From assembly GCA_036677375.1 (NCBI GenBank), contig JAVBWO010000016.1:1-47985 (forward strand): a stretch of DNA of 47,985 nucleotides, in the 5' to 3' direction. The notes beneath the pieces are model-generated. The model was given only the letters and a program-made list of their open reading frames with translations. It was not told where the DNA came from and searched no databases. Positions 6,951 to 15,691 of the stretch are shown here, piece by piece. The translations under genes were made by a program, and so were the position numbers. Each line of letters begins with the position of its first letter. Within the stretch, counting starts at the first letter, position 1. This DNA comes from JAVBWO01 sp036677375 (GTDB lineage Bacteria > Bacillota > Dehalobacteriia > UBA4068 > UBA4997).

Positions 6951-7775
6951 TTAAGGCAACCAGACAGCCGGGTCCTGGCTTTCTCCATTGAGCCATATTT
7001 CAAAATGCAAATGGCTGGGATCTCCGGATTCCACTGGGGGCGAAGCAGTGATCTGGCCAATTTCTTCACCCGCCGATACCCGGTCCCCGGCTTTTAGATC
7101 GGCGCGGGGTGTTAATCCGCCATAAACACACGTTATGCCGCCGTTATGGTTCATGTAAATACGGCTGCCCCATTCACTGTCCTGTGTGATTTTCTCTACC
7201 TGGCCGGAGGCTGCGGCAAATACGGCGGAACCTTCCGCCAGGCCCATGTCCGCACCGTTGTGGAAGCGGTAATCTTGCCAAGTTACATCATAGCCGTAAC
7301 CATAAGAACGGCTCCAGACCGCCGCTGCCGGCTTCAAAAGGGTTGGTATTTCGCTTTCTACCGCTTTTGCTTGATAAGCAGTCTCTTCCGCCTCATTTTC
7401 AAGCTGCTGCTCCGTTACGGCAGCAGGGGCCACCTTGTTTGCTGCTGCGGCAATTGCGCCTTCGGCCGCTGTTTTATCTTGTGCGTCTGCTTTTGGTGAG
7501 GTTACATTGGTAACAGTCAGGATATCTTCTCCGCTTTTTTCTTTTACATCAGAACTTTGCGCTACAGGGCTAGTTCCCTGGGCGTGGGGCTCGTCGTTGC
7601 CTTCTCCGTTCAGGAAAGAAAGCGCCAACACGACTAAAACCACCATGGACACATAAAGCCAGCGAAGATAGATCGCTTTTAGAGCATATTTTTTAGTTTC
7701 ATTCGCTTTTCCCTTTTTTCGATGGATATGGACGATTTCGGCCATTTTATTTTCATCCCGTCTTTTTCTCGCCAT
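6951..7775 (-). CDS. spoIIQ: SpoIIQ-like forespore LytM/M23 protein
   Basis: Bitopic membrane protein of 274 residues: cytoplasmic basic N-terminus, TM helix at about 36-55, low-complexity linker, and a C-terminal LytM/M23 domain (about 150-274). Zinc-ligand positions are present (H172-x3-D176, H257 in HLHFE), but the usual YAHL catalytic histidine is YGGL (G220). In spore formers SpoIIQ forms the channel with SpoIIIAH between forespore and mother cell; loss of peptidase residues is common. Start ATG has AAGGAGGTGGC upstream. It lies 50 nt downstream of spoIID, the order known in clostridia, which supports the name over a generic M23 peptidase. Confidence 0.85.
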   Translation of the reverse strand: MARKRRDENKMAEIVHIHRKKGKANETKKYALKAIYLRWLYVSMVVLVVLALSFLNGEGNDEPHAQGTSPVAQSSDVKEKSGEDILTVTNVTSPKADAQDKTAAEGAIAAAANKVAPAAVTEQQLENEAEETAYQAKAVESEIPTLLKPAAAVWSRSYGYGYDVTWQDYRFHNGADMGLAEGSAVFAAASGQVEKITQDSEWGSRIYMNHNGGITCVYGGLTPRADLKAGDRVSAGEEIGQITASPPVESGDPSHLHFEIWLNGESQDPAVWLP

Positions 7776-7825
7776 AGTGCCACCTCCTTCAAGGAAATAC
7801 TGCCCGCTACCCCCCTTTTTTATAC

Positions 7826-8779
7826 CTAATATTTTTTAACCAGCGTCACATTCTGGTAATAGTATTGTAGGATATTCTGAAAATCGTACCCCGCCTCCGC
7901 CATCCCTTTGGCGCCATATTGACACATGCCGACGCCATGCCCATAGCCTTGGACGGTAAAAAGCCAGTTTTCATCCATCCGGACAAAAGAAAAATTGGCC
8001 GAGTTTAAGCCCAAAATGCTCCGAAAGTCCGTGCCGCTCCAGCTCTTTTCTCCCGCTATCACCTGAGAGACCCGGTTTCCCTCCGTTCGTCCTTTGATGG
8101 ACAATTGCATCAATTCTTCACGGCTCACCTGAAGTTTTTCCATCAATTGTTCGAAGCTGAAAACTTCACAGGAAAGATACCGGGGTGATTCTGTATCCCA
8201 AGGACAATCCACGCTTTGCAGTACTGGTACATCATGCTGCCAACATCCGGCGGCTGATTCCGTATGCCCGCCGCAGGTGGAATGATAAACAGGATCAACC
8301 AGCTGCCCTTGCCAGGTCAATACCTGTCCTCGGGTGCCTTCTACGGCTTGTTCGATTCGTGCCAGCCATTTTTCCGAAGCATTCCCCCAGTGATTCTTAA
8401 GTTCATCATCCTGCAAAAAGGCCTGGCAGTGCTGGAAATCATCACAAATATCGGCCTTTTCTGCCTTATGGCGTTCCACTGAGCCCCAAGGAGCAGGCAG
8501 CCGTCGCATAATATAGGTGCGAGCCACTACGGCCTGTGCTTTCAGCGCCTCTTCCGGGAAGGAGGCAGGCATTTCCGCCGCTATCACATGTATCACGGCT
8601 TCTTCCAAAGAATATTTCACGACTTTATCTTCTTCATGCAACCAAACCCGCACCATCGGCTCCTTTCCGGAATCTGCCGTCTCATGGTCCGGCTGCCGGT
8701 TGCTGATCCAGGACAAAAGGATCAGCAAAATAACGGCTATCCCCATACAAGCTGCAATCATTTTCCCCGCTTTTTTCAT
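7826..8779 (-). CDS. spoIID: Stage II sporulation protein D (peptidoglycan lytic transglycosylase)
   Basis: 317-residue mother-cell enzyme that degrades septal peptidoglycan during engulfment with SpoIIP and SpoIIM. N-terminal TM anchor (about 8-25), then the SpoIID domain with the catalytic Glu in AAEMPASFPEEALKAQAV (E69), YHSTCGGHTE, and the C-terminal signature GYGHGVGMCQYGAKGMAE. Start ATG 8779 has AGGGGAGGTGATTT upstream. spoIIQ follows after 46 nt. In other Firmicutes murA lies directly upstream; here a foreign-looking plus-strand module intervenes. Confidence 0.96.
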   Translation of the reverse strand: MKKAGKMIAACMGIAVILLILLSWISNRQPDHETADSGKEPMVRVWLHEEDKVVKYSLEEAVIHVIAAEMPASFPEEALKAQAVVARTYIMRRLPAPWGSVERHKAEKADICDDFQHCQAFLQDDELKNHWGNASEKWLARIEQAVEGTRGQVLTWQGQLVDPVYHSTCGGHTESAAGCWQHDVPVLQSVDCPWDTESPRYLSCEVFSFEQLMEKLQVSREELMQLSIKGRTEGNRVSQVIAGEKSWSGTDFRSILGLNSANFSFVRMDENWLFTVQGYGHGVGMCQYGAKGMAEAGYDFQNILQYYYQNVTLVKKY

Positions 8780-9219
8780 AAATCACCTCCCCTTGATCGT
8801 ACGCCTCCCTAATGTTTGTTATTGTGCCTTGCATGCACTGCATTCTTAAAAGAATCATTGCACAGTCTGATCTTATTGTGAGGAAAGAATAGGCTGCTGT
8901 TCTTGTTTGGCCGGATAACGGTGAAAAGACTTGTGACTTCCATAATCATTTTTATTAATATAACAGAACGCTTTTTAATTATATTAGACAGAGACCTGTT
9001 TCATGAACTTTTTGCCGAAAAGAAGCAAGGCTTTTGCAAAGGCACTAGCCTTATTCTTTGACTAAGATCGTTATTCTGCAAGATTAACAAGTATAATAGA
9101 CGATTCTATGCTTCGATATGGTATACTAAATCACAGACAGATTGTTTTATAGAAAAAGCTGTTGGGATTTTTCATATAATCGCCTCTATTATCATTATTT
9201 TTATGGAGGAGTGGTGTAA
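8780..9219. other. Divergent intergenic region between spoIID and the response-regulator gene
   Basis: About 440 bp with no credible gene. It must hold the spoIID promoter (minus strand) and that of the two-component operon (plus strand). TATAAT-like boxes occur at about 9092 and 9175 and TATACT near 9122, but none has a convincing -35. ATTCTT-AA-AAGAAT (8842-8855) is a small inverted repeat. I see no BceR-type box before the response regulator. Confidence 0.5.
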
Positions 9220-9894
9220 ATGTATAAAATACTGGTCATAGAAGATGACCCCACCAGCACCGAGGTGCTGGAACGGCAACTCACAAAATGGGGATATCTT
9301 GTCCGGACCGTGACCGACTTCGGCAGCGTGCTGGAACAATTTGAAGCTTATGAGCCGCATCTTGTACTCCTTGACATTTCACTTCCTTTTTTCAACGGTT
9401 ACCACTGGTGCTTGGAGATCCGCAAGGCCAGTCAGACGCCTATCATCTTTATATCATCTGCAAGCGATGATATAAATTTGGTGATGGCCATCAACCTTGG
9501 CGCGGATGATTTTGTGGCAAAGCCGTTTAATCTGGAGGTTATAACGGCCAAGATACAAGCGATCCTGCGCCGCGCCTATGCTTTTGGTGCGGATATGAAT
9601 GTGATAAAGCTGGGCGGCGTCACCCTCAATTTGGGAGAATCGGTCTTATTGTACTGTAATCAGCGGCTGGAACTGACTAAAAACGAATTCAAAATCATAC
9701 AGACGCTCATGGAGGCGAAGGGCAATATTGTCACACGGGATGACATCATCAAAAAGCTGTGGGAAACGGAAAGTTTTATTGATGACAACACCCTTACCGT
9801 CAATGTCGCTCGCCTGCGCAAAAAGCTTGAGAGCATCGGACTAACCAACTTTATCGTCACCAAAAAGGGCGTCGGCTATCTGGCGGAGGCATAA
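9220..9894 (+). CDS. OmpR-family response regulator, BceR-like
   Basis: 224 residues: receiver domain (1-115) with acidic pocket EDD and phospho-acceptor D52 in LVLLDISLPFFNG, switch Lys in AKPF, and a C-terminal winged-helix DNA-binding domain ending RKKLESIGL..VTKKGVGYL. Start ATG has a GGAGGAGTGG site. It precedes its kinase by 3 nt. The neighbours (intramembrane-sensing kinase and BceAB-type transporter) identify it as a peptide-antibiotic response regulator; an inverted repeat before the transporter is its likely target. Confidence 0.93.
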   Translation: MYKILVIEDDPTSTEVLERQLTKWGYLVRTVTDFGSVLEQFEAYEPHLVLLDISLPFFNGYHWCLEIRKASQTPIIFISSASDDINLVMAINLGADDFVAKPFNLEVITAKIQAILRRAYAFGADMNVIKLGGVTLNLGESVLLYCNQRLELTKNEFKIIQTLMEAKGNIVTRDDIIKKLWETESFIDDNTLTVNVARLRKKLESIGLTNFIVTKKGVGYLAEA

Positions 9895-9897
9895 CAT

Positions 9898-10896
9898 ATG
9901 AGGAGCACAATATTTTTTACTTATTTCAAAAACAGACAAAAAGTAATTTTATTGATTGCAATACTGCTGGCAATTATATTTTTGGTATATGGCTTATACG
10001 GCATAATCTGGGGTCCCGCTATTTATACCGCCCTCATTATGCTTTTTGTCATACTTGGATTTGGTATTATTGATTTCCGCGCATATGATAAAAAGATCCA
10101 ACAATTACGGTTGCTCAAAAAGCAAGCCGCCGTTTGCTTGGGCGAGTTGCTTCAGTGCAACCACCTGGCAAAAGAAGGCTATCTGGATATCATACAGATA
10201 TTGGAAAGAAGATGCTTGCAGACCGAGGAAAAGGCACGCCAGGATGCTGCCGACGCCACACGCTATTACACCCTTTGGTCACATCAGATCAAAAATCCCC
10301 TTGCCGCCATGCGTCTGCTTCTGCAGGAAGATGCTTTAGATCGCAAAGCATTGGAGCGGGAGCTTTTCAAAACGGAGCAATATGTGGATATGGCCCTGCA
10401 ATACCAGCGGCTGGGCATGTCATGCCATGATCTGGTGTTTCAGGAATATGCTCTGGACGCAGTAGTCAGACAGGCTGTGAGAAGAGTGACCACCCTCTTC
10501 ATCCATAAGAAAATTGGTATTGATATTGCACCAATGGATCGGCGCATCCTCACCGATGAAAAGTGGCTGGTGTTTGTACTGGAGCAATTGTTAACCAACG
10601 CGGTAAAGTATACACAGGAAGGTATGGTTTCCATTTATCTTGCAGAAAATGAACCAGCCGCACTAGTGATCGAGGATACTGGCATCGGCATCCAGCCGGA
10701 GGATCTGTCCCGTGTGTTTGAGTGGGGCTATACAGGTTATAACGGCAGACTGGACAAGCGTTCCACCGGTATTGGGCTTAGCCTTTGCAAGCAGGCGCTC
10801 ACGTTGCTGGGAAACTCTATTGACATTACTTCGGTTGTGGGGAAAGGGACAAAGGTAACGCTTGACCTTTCCCGTGAGAAAATCGATGTGGAATAA
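9898..10896 (+). CDS. Intramembrane-sensing histidine kinase, BceS-like
   Basis: 332 residues with two closely spaced TM helices (about 15-33 and 38-59) and almost no extracellular loop, the layout of kinases that sense through a partner transporter. Phospho-acceptor H129 in SHQIKNPL; ATPase motifs N-box LEQLLTNAVKY, G1 EDTGIGI, F-box VFEWGYTG, G2 TGIGLSL. ATG 9898 lies 3 nt after the regulator stop. A terminator follows, so regulator-kinase and transporter genes may be separate transcription units. By analogy it is activated by flux through the BceAB transporter under bacitracin, nisin or similar. Confidence 0.92.
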   Translation: MRSTIFFTYFKNRQKVILLIAILLAIIFLVYGLYGIIWGPAIYTALIMLFVILGFGIIDFRAYDKKIQQLRLLKKQAAVCLGELLQCNHLAKEGYLDIIQILERRCLQTEEKARQDAADATRYYTLWSHQIKNPLAAMRLLLQEDALDRKALERELFKTEQYVDMALQYQRLGMSCHDLVFQEYALDAVVRQAVRRVTTLFIHKKIGIDIAPMDRRILTDEKWLVFVLEQLLTNAVKYTQEGMVSIYLAENEPAALVIEDTGIGIQPEDLSRVFEWGYTGYNGRLDKRSTGIGLSLCKQALTLLGNSIDITSVVGKGTKVTLDLSREKIDVE

Positions 10897-10907
10897 GCCT
10901 TGCGCCA

Positions 10908-10929
10908 AACCTTACCAAACTGTAAGGTT
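10908..10929 (+). promoter_or_regulatory. Putative BceR-type operator upstream of the ABC genes
   Basis: Perfect inverted repeat AACCTTAC-CAAACT-GTAAGGTT. Its core TTACC-AAAC-TGTAA differs by one base from the TNACA-N4-TGTAA consensus of BceR-type regulators. A TATACT -10 candidate (10980-10985) without a good -35 lies downstream, as expected for an activated promoter; the box would be centred about 70 nt upstream of the start. Confidence 0.65.
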
Positions 10930-10931
10930 GT

Positions 10932-10977
10932 AAAAAAGAAATGTAAGCTGATTCGATGGCTCTGCATTTCTTTTTTT
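10932..10977 (+). terminator. Terminator between kinase and ABC genes
   Basis: Twelve-bp perfect arms AAAAAAGAAATG (10932-10943) and CATTTCTTTTTT (10965-10976) with a 21-nt loop and a T-run. It would uncouple the two-component operon from the transporter operon. Confidence 0.7.
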
Positions 10978-11024
10978 CTTATACTGCATGTGTAAGTAAA
11001 ATCACAATTGAGGAGGATCTTCAA

Positions 11025-11792
11025 ATGTCCCTTTTGGAAGTAAAGCATTTAAAGAAAATATATACCACTCGTTTTGGCGGGAATCAGGTACAGGCTTTGT
11101 CGGATGTGAACTTCTCAGTGGATCAGGGCGAATATATTGCAATCATGGGCGAATCCGGCTCCGGCAAAACCACTCTTCTAAATATTCTGGCGACCCTGGA
11201 CAAGCCCACGGGGGGAGAAATACTGCTCAACGGCAAAAATACGGCTGAGATTCCGGATAGTCAACTATCTACCTTCCGAAGGGATAATCTGGGCTTCGTA
11301 TTTCAGGACTTCAACCTGCTGGACACCTTTTCACTGAAGGACAACATCTTTTTACCGCTGGTGTTGTCTAACAGGGGTCATGCGGAGATGGGAAAACGCT
11401 TATGCCCTATCGCGGCAAAGTTAGGGATCTCTGAGCTGCTGGAGAAATATCCGTATGAAGTATCGGGCGGACAAAAGCAACGTGCCGCCGTAGCCAGGGC
11501 GCTGATTACCTCGCCACGGATGGTACTGGCGGATGAACCAACCGGCGCACTTGATTCCAGAGCCACCAGAGGGCTGCTGCGTATCTTTGAAGAGATTAAC
11601 CATGAGGGGCAGACTATTTTGATGGTTACGCACAGCACCCTTGCCGCAAGCCATGCAGGGCGTGTGCTGTTTATCAAAGACGGCGCGGTGTTCCACCAGC
11701 TTTACAAAGGCGCTATGAATAACGAGGAAATGTATCAGAAGATTTCCAGTACGCTCACCGTGCTTGCGACGGGAGGTATCGCTCGTGAATAG
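11025..11792 (+). CDS. ABC transporter ATPase, BceA-like
   Basis: 255-residue ATPase of the MacB/LolD-like class used by BceAB systems. Walker A GESGSGKTTLLN, signature VSGGQKQRAAVARAL, Walker B MVLADEPTGALD, H-loop VTHS. Start ATG 11025 follows GAGGAGGATCTTCAA; the open frame extends to 10956 but would start inside the regulatory region. The stop overlaps the permease start by 8 nt. It powers removal of peptide antibiotics from their lipid-carrier targets; the specific drug is not predictable. Confidence 0.94.
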   Translation: MSLLEVKHLKKIYTTRFGGNQVQALSDVNFSVDQGEYIAIMGESGSGKTTLLNILATLDKPTGGEILLNGKNTAEIPDSQLSTFRRDNLGFVFQDFNLLDTFSLKDNIFLPLVLSNRGHAEMGKRLCPIAAKLGISELLEKYPYEVSGGQKQRAAVARALITSPRMVLADEPTGALDSRATRGLLRIFEEINHEGQTILMVTHSTLAASHAGRVLFIKDGAVFHQLYKGAMNNEEMYQKISSTLTVLATGGIARE

Positions 11793-13758
11793 GCATTTTT
11801 ACTCCCGATTGGCAAGCACGAATATCAAAAAAAACAAAAGTATTTATCTACCTTATTTGCTGGCGGGGGCGCTAATCGTCGCATTATTCTACAGCCTTCG
11901 GTCTGTTTCCGTTATGGTGTCGGAAAGCAATGCAAGGGGCAGCGGCACCATGGGCGATATTTTGGATAGCAGCTCAACTATCTGCGGATTTTTGTCCCTT
12001 ATCATTCTTTTTTATATTAACAGTTTTATTATGAAACGCCGGAAAAAAGAATTTGGCTTGTACAGCATCCTGGGCATGGAAAAGCACCATATTTCCATTG
12101 TAATGGTCTGGGAGGTACTGATAACCGGCGCTGTCTGCATTTTGTGCGGTATCATAGGCGGGGCACTGTTCAGTCAGCTTTTCTATTTGCTGCTGTTGCG
12201 GATTGTCGGTCTGCCTGTGGCGCTCACCTTTCAAATCCCTATGAAAAGCGTTTTCCACACCGTTCTTTTGTTCGGCGTGGGCTTTGCCATGGTGCTTACC
12301 TATGATATCATCAGTATTATGCGTACAAACCCGATTTCCCTGCTCAATAGCGCCAAGGAAGGCGAAAGAGAGCCGAAAGCCCGCTGGTTGCTGACGCTCA
12401 TTGGTCTTGCCACCCTGGGCGGCGGCTATGTGCTCTCGTGGATGGTACGCACTCCGTACGATGCAGTTGCGGTCTTCTTACCCGCAGTGCTGCTGGTCAT
12501 CGTCGGTACCTATTGCCTGTTTATTGCCGGAAGTATTGTACTCCTCAAGCTGCTTCGTAAAAACAGAAATTTTTACTACAGGCCTCAAAATTTCATTTCC
12601 GTATCTGGAATGATTTACCGTATGAAGCAGAATGCCACAGGCCTTGCCAGCATCTGCATTTTATCCACCTGTGTGCTGGTTACGCTGTCCTTGACAGTAT
12701 GCCTGTTTATCGGCGAAGAGGATATCTTAAAGCATGAGTATCCGCGGCAGATCCAGACCAGCTGTATTGCCGACGAACAAAGCCCAGCTCTGATGCAGTT
12801 GGCTGCTCAAAGTCATGCGCAGGATTATGGCTTTACGATTAAAAATGCCGTAGGATATACGAATTTCAGCTACGCAGCGATCAGAAACGGCGACAGCTTT
12901 TCCATGAATGACTTCTACAACTCAGAAACCTGCGAAATAAACAGTCTTTTACTTGAAGATTATAACCGTATTACCAACTCAGCAGAAAACTTGGATGACG
13001 GGCAGGTGCTCGTCTACGTTGAAGGCGCGCCGCTTACGGGGGATATCATCAAGCTTGATGGTCAAACTTACAGGGTAGCCGGACAGATCCCTGTGCCGGA
13101 CTTTATCAGTTCCATTAATATGGGTGAGTCCGTTACCGTTGTTTTCCCGAAATTCGCAGACTTGGAATCCATCAAGAACGCTGCGAATGCCGTTACCGGT
13201 AACAAATCCCAGCGCGTTCTGATGTACTATTACAGCCATGATATATCTGGTGACACAAAAAATCTGGCTGAATACTATGAAACCATGCGCAGCGCATTTA
13301 ATGAGACCGTGCCGCATCTTGCCATAGTCAATAACATTGATTCAGCCCGGGATGATTTTTACCAGATTTACGGCAGCATTTTGTTTGTAGGGATCTTTTT
13401 TGTAGCACTGTTCCTCGTTGCCGCGGTGCTGATCATTTACTATAAGCAGGTCACCGAGGGTTTTGATGACCATGACCGCTTCAAGATCATGCAGAATGTG
13501 GGGATGAGCGACAAGGAGGTTCGCAGCACCATTGGCAAGCAGGTACTAATGGTCTTCTTTCTGCCGCTTGGGATGGCAGTGCTGCATATCTCAGTGGCAT
13601 TCCCAGTGCTCTGCAAATTACTGGTGGCATTCAAGATGACCAATACCACGTTATTTTTAATCTGTACAATCGGTGCGGTCCTGATATTTACCATATTGTA
13701 TTTTGTGGTGTATCAGCTGACTGCCCGCACTTATTATCGAATTGTACAAGTACAGTAA
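11785..13758 (+). CDS. ABC transporter permease, BceB-like
   Basis: 657 residues with about ten TM helices: FtsX-like blocks near the N- and C-termini and, between about residues 300 and 530, a large soluble extracellular domain typical of BceB that contacts antibiotic and kinase. Start chosen at GTG 11785 (after GGGAGGTATCGCTC), giving MNRHFYSRLASTNIKKNKSI, a classic BceB N-terminus; the frame upstream is open to 11764. Together with the regulator and kinase it makes a complete detoxification module on the strand opposite to all its neighbours. Confidence 0.92.
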   Translation: MNRHFYSRLASTNIKKNKSIYLPYLLAGALIVALFYSLRSVSVMVSESNARGSGTMGDILDSSSTICGFLSLIILFYINSFIMKRRKKEFGLYSILGMEKHHISIVMVWEVLITGAVCILCGIIGGALFSQLFYLLLLRIVGLPVALTFQIPMKSVFHTVLLFGVGFAMVLTYDIISIMRTNPISLLNSAKEGEREPKARWLLTLIGLATLGGGYVLSWMVRTPYDAVAVFLPAVLLVIVGTYCLFIAGSIVLLKLLRKNRNFYYRPQNFISVSGMIYRMKQNATGLASICILSTCVLVTLSLTVCLFIGEEDILKHEYPRQIQTSCIADEQSPALMQLAAQSHAQDYGFTIKNAVGYTNFSYAAIRNGDSFSMNDFYNSETCEINSLLLEDYNRITNSAENLDDGQVLVYVEGAPLTGDIIKLDGQTYRVAGQIPVPDFISSINMGESVTVVFPKFADLESIKNAANAVTGNKSQRVLMYYYSHDISGDTKNLAEYYETMRSAFNETVPHLAIVNNIDSARDDFYQIYGSILFVGIFFVALFLVAAVLIIYYKQVTEGFDDHDRFKIMQNVGMSDKEVRSTIGKQVLMVFFLPLGMAVLHISVAFPVLCKLLVAFKMTNTTLFLICTIGAVLIFTILYFVVYQLTARTYYRIVQVQ

Positions 13759-14248
13759 TATGGCGAATGTTAGACGCTGTAACAGGCTGTGAAAAGTAAT
13801 CTAGCCGTGTAATGGGCTTTTCACAAAACATGTGATACAAACAACCCATTAAAACCAAATAAAGCATATCGGAAAGACACTATTATTAAGATATTGCTTC
13901 TCCTATTGCTTTTTCCCGTATCAGTTTCAGTATGGCTCAATTGCACCCATTTTGAACGGTGATAGCGCCTGCCGCTTCTCTTGGTCTTCCCCATTTATCG
14001 TTCCTTTCTAGCACCGTTACATCAAAATTGCTGTTTCGCAATATCGGCTCATCTACAAAATGCTCATTGGAGAAATTTTTGCAGATTGCAACTTTGCACT
14101 TCATTCTGATCAATGCCCAAAAAACCGCCCAATGAACTGTACCCCTTTCGTTTGATATGATTATTCTATAATCATAATCTCACTTTTGGGGTGCAGCTCA
14201 ATGAGCGGCTCTTTTTGTATGACTCTTATTTTAATTCATGTTCAGTTC
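13759..14248. other. Intergenic region between the bce-type module and murA
   Basis: About 490 bp. It holds an inverted repeat TGTGAAAAG/CTTTTCACA (13788-13796, 13817-13825), a small unrecognised minus-strand frame (13937-14104), an AT-rich inverted repeat TATGATTAT-TCT-ATAATCATA (14156-14176) and no clear terminator for murA. The patchwork look suggests the remains of older insertions. Confidence 0.45.
13937..14104 (-). CDS. Unrecognised 55-codon open frame, possibly a gene remnant
   Basis: Reads MKCKVAICKNFSNEHF..., ending AGAITVQNGCN. Composition looks protein-like and the frame stays open about 12 codons upstream of the ATG (HWAVFWALIR), but there is no ribosome-binding site and I do not recognise the family. 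It may be the end of a gene lost when the bce-type module arrived, or chance. Confidence 0.2.
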   Translation of the reverse strand: MKCKVAICKNFSNEHFVDEPILRNSNFDVTVLERNDKWGRPREAAGAITVQNGCN

Positions 14249-15496
14249 TTATTCAGTCCAGATGGCAGCTCCCACTTGGTTCAGCTTGCCTACCAAATCG
14301 TCATAGCCACGGGCGATATGCTCTACATCATAGATATAGGTATTCCCCTGAGCGGCCAGACCCGCAATAACCATAGCGGCCCCCGCCCGCAAATCGGTGA
14401 CCCGGACATTGGCCCCATACAAACGGGGAACGCCGCTGATTAATGCAGTAGCGCCATCCGTTTGGATATTGGCTCCCATCTTTCTCAACTCTTCGATATG
14501 CATGAAACGATTCTCAAATATGGTTTCGGTAATGGTACTATTGCCATGAGCCAAAGCAAGGGCTGCCATAAATTGCGCCTGCATATCCGTAGGAAAGCCG
14601 GGATAAGGCAGTGTCTTGATATCCAATGGCAAAAGTTCGCCGCTTGAACGCACCCGAAGACCGTCGATCTCATCAATCACTTCTACGCCAGCCTCCGTTA
14701 ATTTGGCAATGACGGATTTTAAGTGTTCTGTAATGACATTTTCTAAAACCACTTCGCCGCCGGCAATGGCAACCGCCAGCATAAAGCTGCCGGCTTCGAT
14801 CCTGTCCGGGATCACCACATGCTCAGCCGAATGCAGGCTGTCCACTCCTTCAATACGGATGACATTGGTACCGGCTCCTTTGATCTTTCCACCCATAGCG
14901 CTCAAAAAGTTAGCCAGATCAACGATTTCGGGCTCTTCCGCTGCATTTTCAATAACGGTATTTCCTTGTGCTAGGGTAGCGGCCATCATCAAGTTCTCGG
15001 TTGCGCCTACGCTGGGAAAATCCAAATAAATCCGGCTGCCATGAAGCCCGTTGACATAAGCGTCGATAAAACCGTTGCCAATGGTGATTGTGGCTCCCAT
15101 AGCCTCAAATCCTTTTAAATGCAGATCAATAGGGCGTTTACCGATTTTACAGCCTCCCGGCAAAGAAAGGCGGACTCGGCCCAAACGAGCCAATAACGGC
15201 CCCATAATCAGCCAGGAAGCCCGCATACGGTTAACATATTCTGCCGGGGCCTCGATTCCCCGAAGCTTGAAAGCATCAATATAAAGGCAGTTATTCTCAT
15301 AATATGTGCCGACGCCCAAGTAGTCTAAAACGTCACACATGGTTTTTACATCAGATAAAGAAGGCACTTCACCAATACGACAGCCGCCTTCTACCAAAAG
15401 AGAAGCAGCAATCAAAGGCAATACAGCATTTTTTGCGCCACTGATATGAATCACTCCATTTAAAGGCCGTCCGCCTTCTACGACAATTCTGTCTAT
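14249..15496 (-). CDS. murA: UDP-N-acetylglucosamine 1-carboxyvinyltransferase MurA
   Basis: First committed step of peptidoglycan synthesis: enolpyruvyl transfer from PEP to UDP-GlcNAc in the cytoplasm; target of fosfomycin. The 415-residue protein has the fosfomycin-reactive Cys in LSLPGGCKIGKRPIDLH (C116), plus ISGAKNA and DLRAGAAMVIAGL. The first conventional start (GTG 15454) would delete the first strand, which is nevertheless encoded upstream in frame as DRIVVEGGRPLNG. The only codon placed correctly after AGGAGGG (15510-15504, 7-nt spacer) is ATA 15496, giving M-DRIVVEGG like other MurA proteins; a TGA 24 nt further up excludes longer forms. Either a rare AUA start or a point error. 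Confidence 0.93.
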   Translation of the reverse strand: MDRIVVEGGRPLNGVIHISGAKNAVLPLIAASLLVEGGCRIGEVPSLSDVKTMCDVLDYLGVGTYYENNCLYIDAFKLRGIEAPAEYVNRMRASWLIMGPLLARLGRVRLSLPGGCKIGKRPIDLHLKGFEAMGATITIGNGFIDAYVNGLHGSRIYLDFPSVGATENLMMAATLAQGNTVIENAAEEPEIVDLANFLSAMGGKIKGAGTNVIRIEGVDSLHSAEHVVIPDRIEAGSFMLAVAIAGGEVVLENVITEHLKSVIAKLTEAGVEVIDEIDGLRVRSSGELLPLDIKTLPYPGFPTDMQAQFMAALALAHGNSTITETIFENRFMHIEELRKMGANIQTDGATALISGVPRLYGANVRVTDLRAGAAMVIAGLAAQGNTYIYDVEHIARGYDDLVGKLNQVGAAIWTE

Positions 15497-15640
15497 TTGC
15501 TTTCCCTCCTCTCATTTTGTCTGCTTTACTTGTTTTAATAAGCTGTCTTTATGGAATAAAGATCTTCTTATATTTTGAGTCCCTAACCTGTTTAATATTC
15601 CACGCACGGTCATAATTTCCTGCTTCTGTCTCAATGAAAC

Positions 15641-15675
15641 AAAAGAGGAAAGCTTCCTGCTAGGAAGCTTTCCTC
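15641..15675 (-). terminator. Terminator of the atp operon
   Basis: Minus strand: GAGGAAAGCTTCC and its perfect 13-bp complement around TAGCA, followed by TTTTGTTT, 17 nt after the atpC stop codon. murA therefore needs its own promoter in the 145 bp that follow; I could not pick one with confidence. Confidence 0.88.
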
Positions 15676-15691
15676 CGATGAGAATCCAAAA

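Noticed and set aside
14616..15029. 137-codon plus-strand frame inside murA
   Set aside because: Antisense shadow of a well-conserved gene; no ribosome site and no recognisable domain.
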